Shown: in pieces, positions 43,801 through 48,445 of the stretch
Layout: each line of letters opens with the position of its first letter
How positions within the stretch are numbered: the stretch's first letter is position 1
Assembly (NCBI GenBank): GCA_037951165.1
Contig: JBBDHG010000051.1
Location: 9,797,001-9,861,000 of the forward strand
DNA length: 64,000 nt
Reading direction: 5' to 3'
Origin: Lophius americanus
Lineage: Eukaryota; Chordata; Actinopteri; Lophiiformes; Lophiidae
Translations under genes and position numbers: made by a program
The notes under the pieces: model-generated
Databases searched by the model: none
Seen by the model: the letters and a program-made list of their open reading frames with translations, nothing else
Told to the model about the DNA's origin: nothing

Positions 43801-46483
43801 ATCTTTGACACGAGCCAAAATAACAGAGAAAAAGACTTCAGCTCTTTGAATTTGCTCAAAGATCAGCGCCTGTGCCGACAGTTAAACCGTGAGGAGCAGC
43901 ATCTAATCGTTGACTCCATGACACGGTTCATGTCTTTGCAACACCCTTGTGGATTCACTGCCGCAGCACTGAAACCCATCCCCTCTCTCTCCCTCCCTCA
44001 CTCTCTCTCCCTCACTCTCTCTCTCTATGGTGTACACTCACAGTCACGGCGCTGTGGATAGAGGCAGAAGCAGTGGAATTGTTGTAACATCCTACACAAA
44101 CCTGATGCTGACTTGAAGAGCCTAATGAGAGATCCGCTGGGACTGAACACCTGTCAGAGAGTGGAGTGTCTAAAACATATTCATGATGAGCCCCCGGTGA
44201 GTAGTAGGAGCGACGGAGGGGGGTCAGGTCTTATAATTATGACGCTTTAAAAGGCCAGAGAGCAGGAGGACAGTCAATCACCCCCGCGGTGCAATAACCG
44301 GTGTGGCACCTTCTTTAACAATCAATGCCATCAACTCAGCCATAACATTATAACCAAACAGAAAACCCCTGATCGTAACCTTACCCTGGTGGCTGTCTGT
44401 GGGTGGGACATGCTGGACAGACAGTGAACATTCTGTCCTGAAGTTGATGTTGGAAACAGGAACGATAGATAAGCATGAGGATCTGAACCTGCGACAGAAT
44501 CACCTGTGTCTAAGCCTCACTGATGGACATGAGGAGTCGAGGCTCGCCTGAAAAGTAAACGCCCGTTCTGACAGAAAAGTGTGAGAACCCAAAATGCATC
44601 ACAGCCTGCCTATGTGGACCCCCGGCCTCTGCTGATACCTACAGTGGGCTCATCAGCATCACAACTGGTCCAAACAGCAATGGAAAACGCGCTCTGGTCT
44701 GATGAATCGCATTTTCTTCACATCATGTGGATGGCTGGGTGCGTTTGCATCACTGACCCAGAGAAGAGATGTCACCAGGATGAAGCAAGCACGGTCATCC
44801 AGCAAGATACAATGGACCATGTTCTGCTGGGAAACTTTGGGTCCTGCCATTCATGTGGGTCTTACTCTGACACGTGTAATTGCCTACACCTCTTCATTGA
44901 AACGGTATTCCCTAAGACAGTGGCCTCATCCAGCAGGATAATGCTCCCTGACACACTGCAGTAATGGTTCAGGAATGTTTTGAGAAACACAACAACCAGT
45001 TCAAGGTGTTGACTTGGCCTCCAGGTTCCCCAAATCTCAATCCAATCCAGCATCAGTGGGATCTGCTGGACAAACACTTCCGATTCATGCAGGCTCACCT
45101 CCCACTCAATGTTATGGCTGTGAGTAAATTACCCCAGGAAGTTAAAACAGTAATGAGATCAGGTCACTCTTTCTCAGGGATGAACGGAGCCCATTTAAGC
45201 AGATTGTATTTTGGATTATGGCTAATGGCTTTTTATAATAAGATATGCACCATGTTGCTTTGACAGAATCTGTGTGAATAAACCAAATACTTCCCAAGCA
45301 TAATAATGTGAAATAGACTTCCCATCGGCTTGACTTAACGTCTTTCTCTCTCTCGGGTTTTTGGTCCTTCGATAAAAGAGCCGCCTACATTGAATAGAAC
45401 TATTCTTATATCACATGGATTTTTATTGATTACCAAAGGGATCCACATAGTATACCGTACATCAGAAGAAAATTGATACAAACTTAGATTTACTGCATTA
45501 TCCAATGTATGAAATTTTCATCTAAAAAAAAAAAGAACAAAATTTTCATCTAATTTTATTGCATGGATTCATTTATTTCAAATGTATCTAATGGAAATGG
45601 ATTGAATAATTAAATTAAACAAAACAGTGGTTAATTACAAGACACAGAATTTGAAAAACATTACTTTTACATTTACATATAACATGTATAACCTACATTA
45701 AAATCTATGATGTTGATTTAGAAGTTCCTCTCCACTTTATTTCTAGTAATTTTAATAAACAAAGGAATTATATCTATAAATTTGAATTAATGTGATGTAA
45801 TCAGCTGGTAATTAACTTATTTGCATTTAATCAATTTCATAACAAAATGCTGAATTAAATATGTTATAAATATTAAATATTGAACGTATACAACAATGTT
45901 CAATGGAAATATCTGGAAATGTATGCAAGTTCATGCAATTGAAATACTTAAATTCAAAAATTTGGGGCTCTTATGTACTATTTGAGCCTAGTAGTAACAT
46001 AAAATTGAATCCGTAAATTTTTTGTTTCTAATACTCAGAGACTACAATGTCAAAAATGTTGAGAGATAAAGTCTGGATTGATAGTAATTTACTGTCATTT
46101 TACATAATGACACTTAAGGTTCTAAATGAAGTGGAAACTAAATAATGATAAACGAAGTAATATGTTTATTTTGGAGCATTTATTCTTACACTTTGATACA
46201 CAGTATCGATTTAATTTTCTTTATTCTATGAATGGGTTTTGGTCTTAGGTAAAAAAGGAGCACCAGTGGAAGGGTGTCCCCAACTTTTACGCACTAGAAC
46301 TGATCATTCTCAATTAGGGCATTAATAAAAGCGGTGCGCAGCACCCATGGGTGTCCCACTTTCAACAGGCTGCAGCAGAAGAACCCTTTGGAGAGGTGTC
46401 CTACCTCTGAAGGTAACTTTGGCGATCCTGTCACCTTTCCCCCGCAGGTGATTGGCCGTCTTCACGTGAACCATGAAGGCCAT
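1085..46483 (-). CDS. otof: Otoferlin, 5' part of gene (exons 1-5, C2A domain)
   Basis: Otoferlin is a tail-anchored multi-C2 ferlin that acts as calcium sensor and priming factor for synaptic vesicle fusion at hair-cell ribbon synapses; loss in humans causes DFNB9 deafness. Five minus-strand exons (46405-46483, 36932-36990, 23453-23541, 8103-8202, 1085-1284) splice with GT-AG sites and phases 1, 0, 2, 0 into 527 coding bases, about 175 residues. They align without gaps to the start of mammalian otoferlin for the first 109 residues: RGKGDRIAKVTFRG (exon 1), FSRVAENCEEEAHF (exon 2), NEMLEIQVYNYSKVFSN (exon 3), VLQKVAEEG and TDTLIDDNN (exon 4), IEIRYQS (exon 5). Presence of C2A argues against FER1L6, which lacks it. 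The remaining exons are off the left edge. Paralogue otofa versus otofb is undetermined. Splice structure matches what I recall of the human gene. Confidence 0.93.
1480..1680 (-). mobile_element. tRNA-derived SINE
   Basis: Read on the minus strand, a tRNA-like head contains an A-box (TAGCTCAGTGTGG, 1626-1638) and a perfect pol III B-box (GGTTCGAGCCC, 1583-1593) at normal tRNA spacing. It is followed by a SINE-like body containing CCTTGAGCAAGACCCTGAAACC. This is a SINE head rather than a tRNA gene: there is no complete acceptor stem and the body continues past where a tRNA would end. It has the same orientation as otoferlin. Confidence 0.7.
1890..2150 (+). repeat. Dispersed repeat U2, copy 1
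   Basis: Shares diverged segments with 43195-43515, for example TCCTCCTGGTCCT, then GAACTTTGTGGTATTTC and TAGTTATCAAAGAG in the same order. No coding potential or terminal repeats are evident. The family is not recognised. Confidence 0.5.
2338..2440 (+). mobile_element. Short element with RTE-type 3' tail (copy 1)
   Basis: Contains the CATCCGATGTAAAACC module followed by ATGATCCGCTGTGGCAACCCC and GGAACAGC. This matches the widely dispersed fish SINE/LINE tail in which the last module corresponds to the C-terminal codons of an RTE-like LINE (IRCGDP). Further copies are at 2548-2625, 25172-25290 (reverse) and 40975-41075. Confidence 0.65.
2548..2625 (+). mobile_element. Short element with RTE-type 3' tail (copy 2, partial)
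   Basis: The segment GCATCCCGCGTAAAACCTGT, then AAATCAATATGCGGAA, repeats the 2338-2440 copy about 200 bp downstream in the same orientation. The final CCGCTGTGGCGACC module is degraded. Confidence 0.55.
2636..2720 (-). mobile_element. LINE/SINE 3' end with (ATT)n tail, reverse
   Basis: Reverse complement of the segment found at 4978-5064 and 8618-8690: the GATTTGATCCAAATGT core, then a RTTATAAATTAAAT-type stretch and an (ATT)n tail. The shared core with a microsatellite tail marks the 3' end of a retrotransposed element. Confidence 0.6.
3624..3660 (+). repeat. (TG)n microsatellite
   Basis: Interrupted TG dinucleotides with single C and A interruptions. Confidence 0.85.
3799..4377 (+). mobile_element. 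Tc1-like family 1, internally deleted copy
   Basis: Both ends of a Tc1-like element are present. The left end reads ATCAGCCATAAAATTAT and the right end reads GGTTATAAAGTTATGGCGGAT, its inverted counterpart. The interior jumps from the 5' untranslated region directly to the GGGCAATGTTCTGCTG part of the transposase, so several hundred bases including the HTH domains are missing. Remaining transposase phrases around 4195-4270 read FPDINLIQYQWDVLDKQI. The position normally held by the third catalytic acidic residue (NPIE) reads NLIQ. The frame is broken upstream. This is a non-autonomous derivative in the intron, antisense to otoferlin. Confidence 0.85.
4978..5064 (+). mobile_element. LINE/SINE 3' end with (ATT)n tail
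   Basis: The core GGATTTGATCCAAATGTCC, then GTGCGTTAAATTAAATG, runs into about 30 bp of ATT/TAT repeats. It is the same core as 8618-8690 and, reversed, 2636-2720. Confidence 0.65.
5415..5878. mobile_element. hAT-like MITE with 8-bp target duplication
   Basis: The left terminus CAGCGGCGGTTTTAGG (from 5415) is inverted at the right as CTAAATCCGCCACTG (to 5878), an imperfect terminal inverted repeat beginning CAGNG as hAT elements do. The flanking 8 bases are GTGTCTAG (5407-5414) and GTGTGTAG (5879-5886), 7 of 8 identical, as expected for an old hAT target-site duplication. The 464-bp interior has no transposase homology, so this is a non-autonomous element. Confidence 0.8.
6168..6235 (-). mobile_element. 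Tc1-like family 1, 5' end fragment
   Basis: Reverse complement of the family 1 left end: GACTTCACTTGTCAGG then TGGTTATAATATTATGGCTG. Only about 70 bp remain. Confidence 0.65.
6470..6890 (+). repeat. Dispersed repeat U1, copy at 6.5 kb
   Basis: Aligns by eye with 26364-26800. Both have ordered blocks of the type GATCTCCTCRAGTCGATT, a GGAGATAAAGTCTTCC-like block, CTAGTGTCGGAAATATGCAA, a CCCAGTTCTTC-like block and GAGTTATC. No coding capacity or target duplication was found. Confidence 0.6.
8103..8202 (-). CDS. otof: Otoferlin exon 4 (C2A)
   Basis: 100 bases, residues about 76-109. The first base completes the Arg codon split with exon 3 (AG|G). The acceptor is TCTGCAG and the donor is GTAAAAG. 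It encodes LVGTFSMVLQKVAEEG and then TDTLIDDNNMSIK, the most conserved stretch of this part of otoferlin. It leaves in phase 0. Confidence 0.95.
8618..8690 (+). mobile_element. LINE/SINE 3' end with (ATT)n tail
   Basis: The core AGCACTTTGAGATTTGATCC, then AAATGTAAAGTGAGTTATA, ends in an (ATT)n tail. It is the best-preserved of the three copies in the window. Confidence 0.7.
8927..9014 (-). mobile_element. Tc1-like family 1, 5' end fragment
   Basis: Reverse complement of the element's left end: ACCCCACCCGCTGACAG, then TGCCATTGTAACGAGGTAAT, ending with TGTAATGTTACGGCTG near the terminus. Confidence 0.65.
9465..10230. mobile_element. Non-autonomous DNA transposon with internal tandem duplication
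   Basis: The left end GGCCCTGTTTACACAACATC is roughly inverted at the right end (GTTGTCATGTAAAACCATC), an imperfect terminal inverted repeat. The interior contains a tandem duplication with a 311-bp period: AGAAGAAGACAACCAGGAAG occurs at 9642 and again at 9953, each followed by the same block ending in GTTACGTTTGGCCAGTTTAC. A third, shorter copy of the CCTGTTTGTGCAGGACC block sits between them. No transposase is present. Superfamily not assigned. Confidence 0.6.
10361..10438 (+). repeat. Degenerate GTTTAG/GTTTAAG array
   Basis: About 78 bp of mixed GTTTAG, GTTTAAG and GTTTAGTTTAG units, resembling degenerate telomere-type hexamers. Confidence 0.75.
10688..10859 (+). repeat. (CA)n microsatellite cluster
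   Basis: Two CA tracts: an interrupted one at 10688-10736 and a longer one at 10785-10859 with a single GCATG interruption. Confidence 0.95.
11063..11109 (+). repeat. (CA)n microsatellite
   Basis: Interrupted CA tract with ATACATG and CG interruptions. Confidence 0.9.
12245..12425 (-). mobile_element. Common teleost interspersed repeat, 3' half
   Basis: The reverse complement of the consensus AGCTGGGATAGGCTCCAG is present as CTGGAGCCTATCCCAGCTG, with a flanking CATCACAGGGCCGACAC module. The same family occurs at 16342-16400, 28346-28490, 48305-48445, 49070-49265 and 52400-52505. Confidence 0.7.
13007..13063 (+). repeat. (CA)n microsatellite
   Basis: Interrupted CA/TACA tract ending in about 24 bp of pure CA. 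Confidence 0.9.
14188..14260 (+). repeat. Short fragment of repeat U1
   Basis: Shares CCTATGCT, then CAACAGCAAGGGTATATCCC, with the start of the U1 copy at 26364. Confidence 0.45.
15435..15722 (-). repeat. Dispersed repeat U1, reverse copy
   Basis: On the minus strand it shows the U1 order of blocks: GATCTCCTCGAGTCCATT, then GGAGATAAAGCTCCTCC, then a CCGACACTTCCC-like block. A terminal CACTAGAGGGAAT-like box is also present. Confidence 0.55.
16342..16400 (+). mobile_element. Fragment of common teleost interspersed repeat
   Basis: GATTTTGCATGTTCACC, then ATGTTTGCATTGG and TTCTCTCCAG, match the conserved GTTTGCATGTTCTCC core of the family listed at 28346 and 49070. Confidence 0.5.
20130..20255 (+). 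mobile_element. Probable non-LTR retrotransposon 3' end
   Basis: Ends with AAATTTCCCTACGGCAATAA, then TAAAACACATCTTATCTCATC, the typical 3' end and short pentameric tail of a fish LINE. No coding part is attached. Confidence 0.5.
22548..22640 (+). mobile_element. Fragment of teleost interspersed repeat (CR1/L2-type 3' end)
   Basis: TCAATTTTATTTATGTAACACC, ACACTTTCCAAAAAG and AGGTCTAGACCATACTC correspond to blocks of a widespread fish repeat. A (GA)n tract follows at 22697-22727. Confidence 0.5.
22697..22727 (+). repeat. (GA)n microsatellite
   Basis: Interrupted AG dinucleotide tract. Confidence 0.85.
22868..22966 (-). mobile_element. Tc1-like family 1, 5' end fragment
   Basis: Reverse complement of the family left end: ATCCCACCCTCTGACAGGTG, then CCATTTTAACGATATAATC, ending GTGGTTATAATGTTGTGGC. 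Confidence 0.75.
23453..23541 (-). CDS. otof: Otoferlin exon 3 (C2A)
   Basis: 89 bases, residues about 47-76, preceded by a long pyrimidine tract and TTCCCAG acceptor and followed by a GTAGGC donor. It encodes TFRWPIAS and then NEMLEIQVYNYSKVFSN, nearly identical to the mammalian exon. It enters in phase 0 and leaves in phase 2, splitting the Arg codon with exon 4. Confidence 0.96.
23839..23889. repeat. Overlapping inverted repeats (alternative hairpins)
   Basis: Arms 23839-23856 (ATACTGTCTTATCATCGT) and 23865-23882 pair with one mismatch over 18 bp around an 8-base loop. The right arm also begins TACGATGAT, which can pair with ATCATCGTA at 23881-23889. Two mutually exclusive hairpins therefore share sequence. 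Confidence 0.8.
25050..25110 (-). mobile_element. Tc1-like family 1, 3' end fragment
   Basis: Reverse complement of the right end: TATACCGATCAGCCATATC, then ATTGTAACTGCCTGGCTTA. It shares this layout with 37803-37860. Confidence 0.65.
25172..25290 (-). mobile_element. Short element with RTE-type 3' tail (reverse copy)
   Basis: Contains GGGCTCTTCCC, then AGGAGTCGCCACAGTAGAT and ATTGATTTAGCATAG, the reverse complement of the modules at 2338-2440. Confidence 0.65.
26364..26800 (+). repeat. Dispersed repeat U1, near full-length copy
   Basis: Begins with CAGCAAGGGTATATCCCC and runs through GATCTCCTCGAGTCGATT, AGCTCCCACTAGTGTCGG, CCCAGTTCTTCTTCCC, GGTCTATGCTGGTATAAAAG and TTTGAGTTGTCATGTTAAAA. 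It serves as the best reference copy of U1 in the window. No coding capacity is visible. Confidence 0.6.
27116..27169. repeat. Perfect 20-bp inverted repeat (GC-rich hairpin)
   Basis: Arms 27116-27135 and 27150-27169 are exact reverse complements; the arm core reads GGCGAGCAGGGGGAAGCGA. The loop is 14 nt. It is not associated with any recognised transposon terminus. Confidence 0.95.
27378..27446 (+). repeat. 22-bp tandem repeat, three copies
   Basis: The unit GAGACTGCTGCGAGAGGAAG plus two bases starts at 27384, 27406 and 27428. The copies are nearly identical, so the array is recent. Confidence 0.9.
27660..27897 (+). mobile_element. SINE-like head joined to L2-like LINE 3' tail
   Basis: A tRNA-like segment (GCGGTAGCACAGCTGCC, then a GGTTCCGGGTTCAAATCC B-box region) at 27670-27722 is followed by an ATT repeat. 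The 3' part (27775-27897) reads TTGCTGGGGAAAGGGATG, CCTGCTGCCGCCGCAGCCC, then ATGGATGG, the 3' end of the same LINE group whose ORF fragment lies at 1-617. They could be one composite SINE or two adjacent insertions. Confidence 0.6.
27938..28235 (+). repeat. (CT)-rich low-complexity array with 87-bp units
   Basis: Polypyrimidine tract of CTCTCTCTC blocks separated by TTTCACCCCTTCACCCC. A unit of about 87 bp is repeated twice, so this is a small minisatellite on top of the simple repeat. Long apparent reading frames through it are artefacts of composition. Confidence 0.85.
28290..28490 (+). mobile_element. Retroelement tail plus common teleost interspersed repeat
   Basis: A TTTTACATAAAACTGATTTG tail at about 28310-28335 is followed by the family core: GAGTTTGCACGTTCTCCC, CAGTTTCCTCCCACAGTC and AAAACGTGCAAC, then AAATTGCCTGCAGGTGTG. 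Confidence 0.65.
29276..29530 (+). repeat. AT-rich low-complexity region
   Basis: About 250 bp of AATAATAAT, TATAAAATAT and related A/T words with almost no G or C. It includes short self-complementary ATATACTG/CAGTATAT words. Confidence 0.85.
30415..30540 (-). repeat. Partial U1-like repeat
   Basis: GTCAGTCCAATTTAATCCAA, then ATTCAGACTTATC and a TATATCATATTTTACAC block, resemble the minus-orientation U1 copies at 15435 and 51480. Confidence 0.4.
32500..32650 (-). mobile_element. L2-like LINE, C-terminal ORF fragment
   Basis: On the plus strand CCCCGGGGTCTCCTCCCAGT, then CCTTCCCAGGAAGCTGACC and TCCTTATCAGATGCAGGA, correspond to the reverse complement of the region after the RT in the same LINE group as 1-617. 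The copy is highly decayed. Confidence 0.55.
34080..34335 (+). repeat. U1 fragment followed by retroelement tail
   Basis: U1 blocks (AAGCTCCACTTAGTGCCGG, CACTTCTTCCTCACTC, GGTCTATTTGAGTGC) at 34110-34225 run into a tail GATGGGTTAAATGCAGG, GTGTGTATGTACTGTG, then (ATT)n, a common fish retroelement 3' end. U1-like AGTTTTTGAGTTATCATGG resumes at 34340, so the tail element seems to be inserted inside U1. Confidence 0.55.
34945..35260 (+). repeat. Imperfect direct duplication
   Basis: GAGTTAGCTGCTAACTGCG, then ACAAGCTGCTTTC at about 34957-34990, recurs diverged at about 35155-35190 (GAGTTGCTATCAGCCGC, then ACAAGCTGCTTTC), each followed by a GTCGT-rich and CATATAATAC-like segment. Confidence 0.5.
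36102..36118 (+). repeat. (GA)n microsatellite
   Basis: Short pure GA tract. Confidence 0.85.
36932..36990 (-). CDS. otof: Otoferlin exon 2 (C2A)
   Basis: 59 bases. The first two bases complete the Gly codon begun in exon 1 (G|GT). The acceptor is a good pyrimidine tract ending CTGCAG and the donor is GTCAGT. It encodes LSFFSRVAENCEEEAHFNE (residues about 28-46), colinear with the mammalian exon, and leaves in phase 0. The cluster of Glu residues is more acidic than in human. Confidence 0.94.
37140..37620 (+). repeat. Dispersed repeat U1, copy at 37.3 kb
   Basis: Shows ATACATCAAATTTGTACC, GCGATAAAACTACCC, TAATGTCAGAAACATACAAC, CACACTAAGGTGTATGTCGG and TATAAAATTTGAAATTG, then AGTTATGTTAAGAAAAC, in U1 order. 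The GC-rich end at 37590-37625 (GAGCTGCTGCGGTAGCG) is analogous to the ACGCGACGGATGCGGG end at 34388. Confidence 0.55.
37803..37862 (-). mobile_element. Tc1-like family 1, 3' end fragment
   Basis: CCAGCCATAACATTAAAACTG, then CTTAATATTGTGTTGGTCCC, is the reverse complement of the right terminus. Confidence 0.75.
38970..39949 (-). mobile_element. Tc1-like family 2, nearly full-length but decayed
   Basis: Reverse-strand Tc1/mariner-type element. The 5' end lies at the right (about 39949), with AATACCAAACTGCATTA. The same 5' region occurs on the plus strand at 59171-59410. Transposase remnants include SPTVKHRGGSGMLW (39290-39330), which corresponds to the conserved KHGGGSVMVWG stretch between the first two catalytic acidic residues. 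At the left end the strand encodes the C-terminal FCKEEW-type region in degraded form. Stops and frameshifts abolish the ORF. A TGATGAC heptamer array has grown inside it at 39176-39208. Confidence 0.75.
39176..39208 (+). repeat. TGATGAC heptamer tandem repeat
   Basis: Four complete TGATGAC units preceded by CTGAC, inside the family 2 Tc1 element. They were apparently amplified from the CTGATGACCT word native to the element. Confidence 0.9.
40975..41075 (+). mobile_element. Short element with RTE-type 3' tail
   Basis: GTAAAAACCTATGCCCAATC, then ATATGTGGAATGAG, TTGATCCGCTGTGACGACCC and GAGCCGAAAGAAGAAGAAA. This is the best-preserved copy of the module in the window, with its typical AAGAAG tail. 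Confidence 0.75.
41305..41440 (+). mobile_element. Tc1-like family 1, 5' fragment
   Basis: CCATGGTTACCTGTCAGTG, then GGATATTTAGGACAGAAAG, GAACATTTTGTCCTTAAAG and TTGTTCTGGAACC, equivalent to the 5' UTR of the copy at 44336. Confidence 0.65.
42612..43065 (+). mobile_element. RTE-like non-LTR retrotransposon, RT fragment
   Basis: At about 42640-42745 the plus strand reads LFLFAAVIDRLLG and, in the same frame, MMFADDIIICSESRKP. FADD is the catalytic motif of the reverse transcriptase palm, and the ICSESR context is typical of RTE-like fish LINEs. Around 42810-42830 ENMCVNE matches the TEYMCVNE motif, and around 42965-43000 ARGKVKVNKTVVRQTMM matches the ARVKGKVYKTVVRPAMLYG motif. Intervening segments are deleted or frameshifted, so the copy is dead. 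Confidence 0.8.
43195..43515 (+). repeat. Dispersed repeat U2, copy 2
   Basis: Counterpart of 1890-2150: TCCTCCTGGTCCTGTC, GAGCTTTGAGGTATTTC and TAGTTATCAAAGAGTTTCTG. It also has a CCCCCTGGTGGACATA box. Confidence 0.5.
43980..44030 (+). repeat. (CT)n-rich simple repeat
   Basis: Polypyrimidine tract of CTCTCTCTCC and CCTCACTCTC words. Confidence 0.85.
44336..45125 (+). mobile_element. Tc1-like family 1, both ends, broken transposase
   Basis: The left end CAGCCATAACATTATAACC (from 44338) is matched by the right end AATGTTATGGCTGTGAG (to about 45122). Transposase segments are seen in alternating frames: SDESHFLHIMWMAGC at about 44698-44745 (the DES acidic motif), FCWETLGPAIHVG at about 44823-44860, and WPPGSPNLNPIQHQWDLLDK at about 45017-45076. 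In the last, the catalytic Glu of the NPIE motif is Gln. Internal deletions remove the HTH region after the 5' UTR. At about 790 bp it is shorter than the usual 1.2-1.6 kb. Confidence 0.87.
45130..46260 (+). other. AT-rich intronic region without recognisable features
   Basis: Dominated by A/T homopolymers and ATTTCATCTAA-type words. Near 45520-45560 a short direct repeat ATTTTCATCTAA occurs twice. Neither strand shows exon-like homology. Confidence 0.7.
46405..46483 (-). CDS. otof: Otoferlin exon 1 (start codon, N-terminus of C2A)
   Basis: Encodes MAFMVHVKTANHLRG, then KGDRIAKVTFR, and ends with the first base of a Gly codon before a GTAGGA donor. Two consecutive ATGs exist (46486-46484 and 46483-46481). 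The second is chosen because it has A at -3 and G at +4, and because it gives exactly the length of the mammalian N-terminus. The first has C at -3. An in-frame TGA at 46555-46553 rules out a longer N-terminus from this exon. Confidence 0.95.
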
Positions 46484-46880
46484 CATTGGTCCGGAGGGAT
46501 GGGCCGAGCAGATTTGCTCCACGCGGATCAAACTTGTCTGGGTTTGGTGCAATCAGTGTTGTGGTGATGTTCAGGTGAGGCACTCCCTGCGTCCGTGCGC
46601 GTGAATCCTCTTCCATCCAGGCAGCACGTGGAGGTGATTCTCTGTAATCCACTCAGAGAAACAAGCACGGAGTGAATTCATCTCCAGTGGGTGCACAAAA
46701 ACATCTCCTCTCCTCTTTCTCTGCTCCTCGCTCTGACGCGCCTCTCCAGCCTGGCACTGGGTTTTACTCCAGCAGAGAGGAGAGGCAGGAGGAGAGGCAG
46801 GAGGGGGAGGGAGGAGGAGGAGGAGGAGGAGATGGAGAACGGGTTTAAGCGTCGGCCTGGGTTTTGCTGCTCCCTCTGAG
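46484..46880 (-). promoter_or_regulatory. Otoferlin 5' UTR and probable promoter region
   Basis: Immediately upstream of exon 1, reading right to left. Composition changes from AT-rich to GC-rich with some CpG. A polypyrimidine (CCT)n tract on the gene strand (GGA on plus) lies at 46771-46832. No TATA box is obvious. Upstream ATGs on the gene strand are at 46704 (8-codon uORF), 46681 (36-codon uORF) and 46616. The last opens a frame that overlaps the otoferlin start. Whether they are transcribed depends on the unknown start site. The promoter role is inferred from position. Confidence 0.45.
46771..46832 (+). repeat. Polypurine (AGG/GGA) tract
   Basis: GAGAGGAGAGGCAGGAGG-type purine run ending in six or so GGA triplets, nearly strand-asymmetric. 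It lies about 300 bp upstream of the otoferlin start. Confidence 0.85.
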
Positions 46881-47224
46881 CGTTAATCAAATCGGTTCAA
46901 TTCTCGCATTTAAAGAAATAAGAAACAATTATTGTTATTATTATATTTGAGTGTTTGCCTAAAACGTCGACTTAAAGCTTTTTCATGACTTATAAAACAT
47001 TATCCCACAAATTCAGTGTAGATGGTTATATGTTTTAGTCCCAGATTTTTTTAATCCGCAGTTTTTCTATCGTATTGAGTCAATGTGAATAAATAAATGA
47101 ATTTAGTCTGATAGCATTGAATTCATACACATTTATACACTCGCTATAAGACTCATGCATTTATTTTGACCTCTGAAATCATAATTCAAGTATTGTAGAT
47201 AGCAGCAATGTATTTGGAATCACA

Positions 47225-47345
47225 GCACCAGCCATAACATTATAACCACTGAAGGATACTGGGAATAGCATTGATTATCTGGTTACCATGGTTACCTGTT
47301 AGTGGGTGAGATAGTAACTGAACAGTTTGTCCTGAAACTGCATGC
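47225..47345 (+). mobile_element. Tc1-like family 1, 5' end fragment
   Basis: CAGCCATAACATTATAACCAC, then AGCATTGATTATCTGGTTACC, ATGGTTACCTGTTAGTGGGT and AACAGTTTGTCCTG, in the order of the 44336 copy. Confidence 0.8.
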
Positions 47346-47891
47346 ACAAGGATATAATAGACTTTCTCGTCAATGTTTATTTTATAGCAACATAACGCAA
47401 AGCAAAAATAAGAGTTTTCACCTGTGGTGTTTGACATACGCTGGTAGTGTCTTGTATTTTGGAAACATATTTTTCACAATGAAGTTCTGAAAAACCACAG
47501 GCGGCAGTACTTTCCTGTAAATGACAGATTGAAAATGTTTTATTAACAGTGTACTCCATGAACTTCATCCATTCCAACCCCGCTGTGGACGTCTTTTAGT
47601 TTCCATGCTCCTCTTCCTGCAGTCCAAGTGTAACATGTATCTTAATTTAGGGATTTTAATCTTGTTTTTAGCAGGATTGTGAATACAATGATCTCATTTT
47701 AAAAATCTCCTCCACACATTGTATTAAATAGTACAAATGGAATTATCTAATGTTATTCTAAAAAAATTTTTTGGGGGGGGGATAAGGGAGTAGACTGCAT
47801 TCAATGGATTTACCGATACATTTTTATGCCTAATTTGAAATTTTTGTTTTTGTCATTTTAAAATACATATTACATATAAATTTTAGAGAAA

Positions 47892-48115
47892 ATGTCTTGC
47901 AGGAATATTGCAGCTGTTTCTCCAGGGACCATGGAGCGTGTCGTTTCTAAGCTGGAGGCGGGGCGGTCAACCAGAAAAGTTGCCAGACTGGTGAATTTGC
48001 ACCATTCCAAAAGTCTATGTCAGCATTTGTGGAGCCAGAGGAACAATTTCAGACCACGATGGAATGACCCACAATCCTGTGATAGGCCTGTACCTGACAA
48101 AACAGTTAAATGATC
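47892..48115 (+). pseudogene. Tc1-like transposase, N-terminal HTH remnant
   Basis: An open stretch reads SPGTMERVVSKLEAGRSTRK, then VARLVNLHHS. This is the paired-like helix-turn-helix that begins Tc1-type transposases. It ends at a stop after about 73 codons, and the DDE domain does not follow in recognisable form. It belongs to a different subfamily from family 1, judging by the motif. Confidence 0.65.
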
Positions 48116-48304
48116 ATCTGAGGTATGATGGACGTGGAGCCTGATGACCTCAGACTGATGATGGTCTGATGCTCCAGTTTCTGGAGGACAATGATGTAAT
48201 GGTTCTGAACAGGCAAGCAGTGAGCCCTGATCCATACAGATTGGTGCAGTCGTGAGTAGCAGCGCCTCCGAGGAAGAAGGGGTCTAAGTTTGAAGTAGTG
48301 ATTT

Positions 48305-48445
48305 AGTGATCCTTAAATCCCTGTAGGTGTGAATGTGAGTGTGAATGTTTGTCAGCTCTGTGGGGGTCCAATGTCCGCTGGGATAGACTCCAGCCCACCA
48401 GCAACCCTGAACAGGGTAAGTGGTCTCAGATGATTAATGAAGGAA
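48305..48445 (+). mobile_element. Common teleost interspersed repeat, 3' part
   Basis: CCTGTAGGTGTGAATGTGAG, then CGCTGGGATAGACTCCAGCC, CACCAGCAACCCTGAACAGG and GTAAGTGG, the recognised 3' half of the family. A small reverse piece (CCACGCAGACATGTGGAG, ACATGCAAAC) also lies at 48675-48715. Confidence 0.75.

Larger units (their letters stand above)
36991..46404 (-). other. Otoferlin intron 1 (9.4 kb)
   Basis: Holds U1, U2, several Tc1-like copies and an RTE-like RT fragment, listed separately. I could assign nothing in 37870-38960, 39950-40970, 41450-42600, 43520-43975 and 45130-46400. The last of these is strongly AT-rich. Confidence 0.85.
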
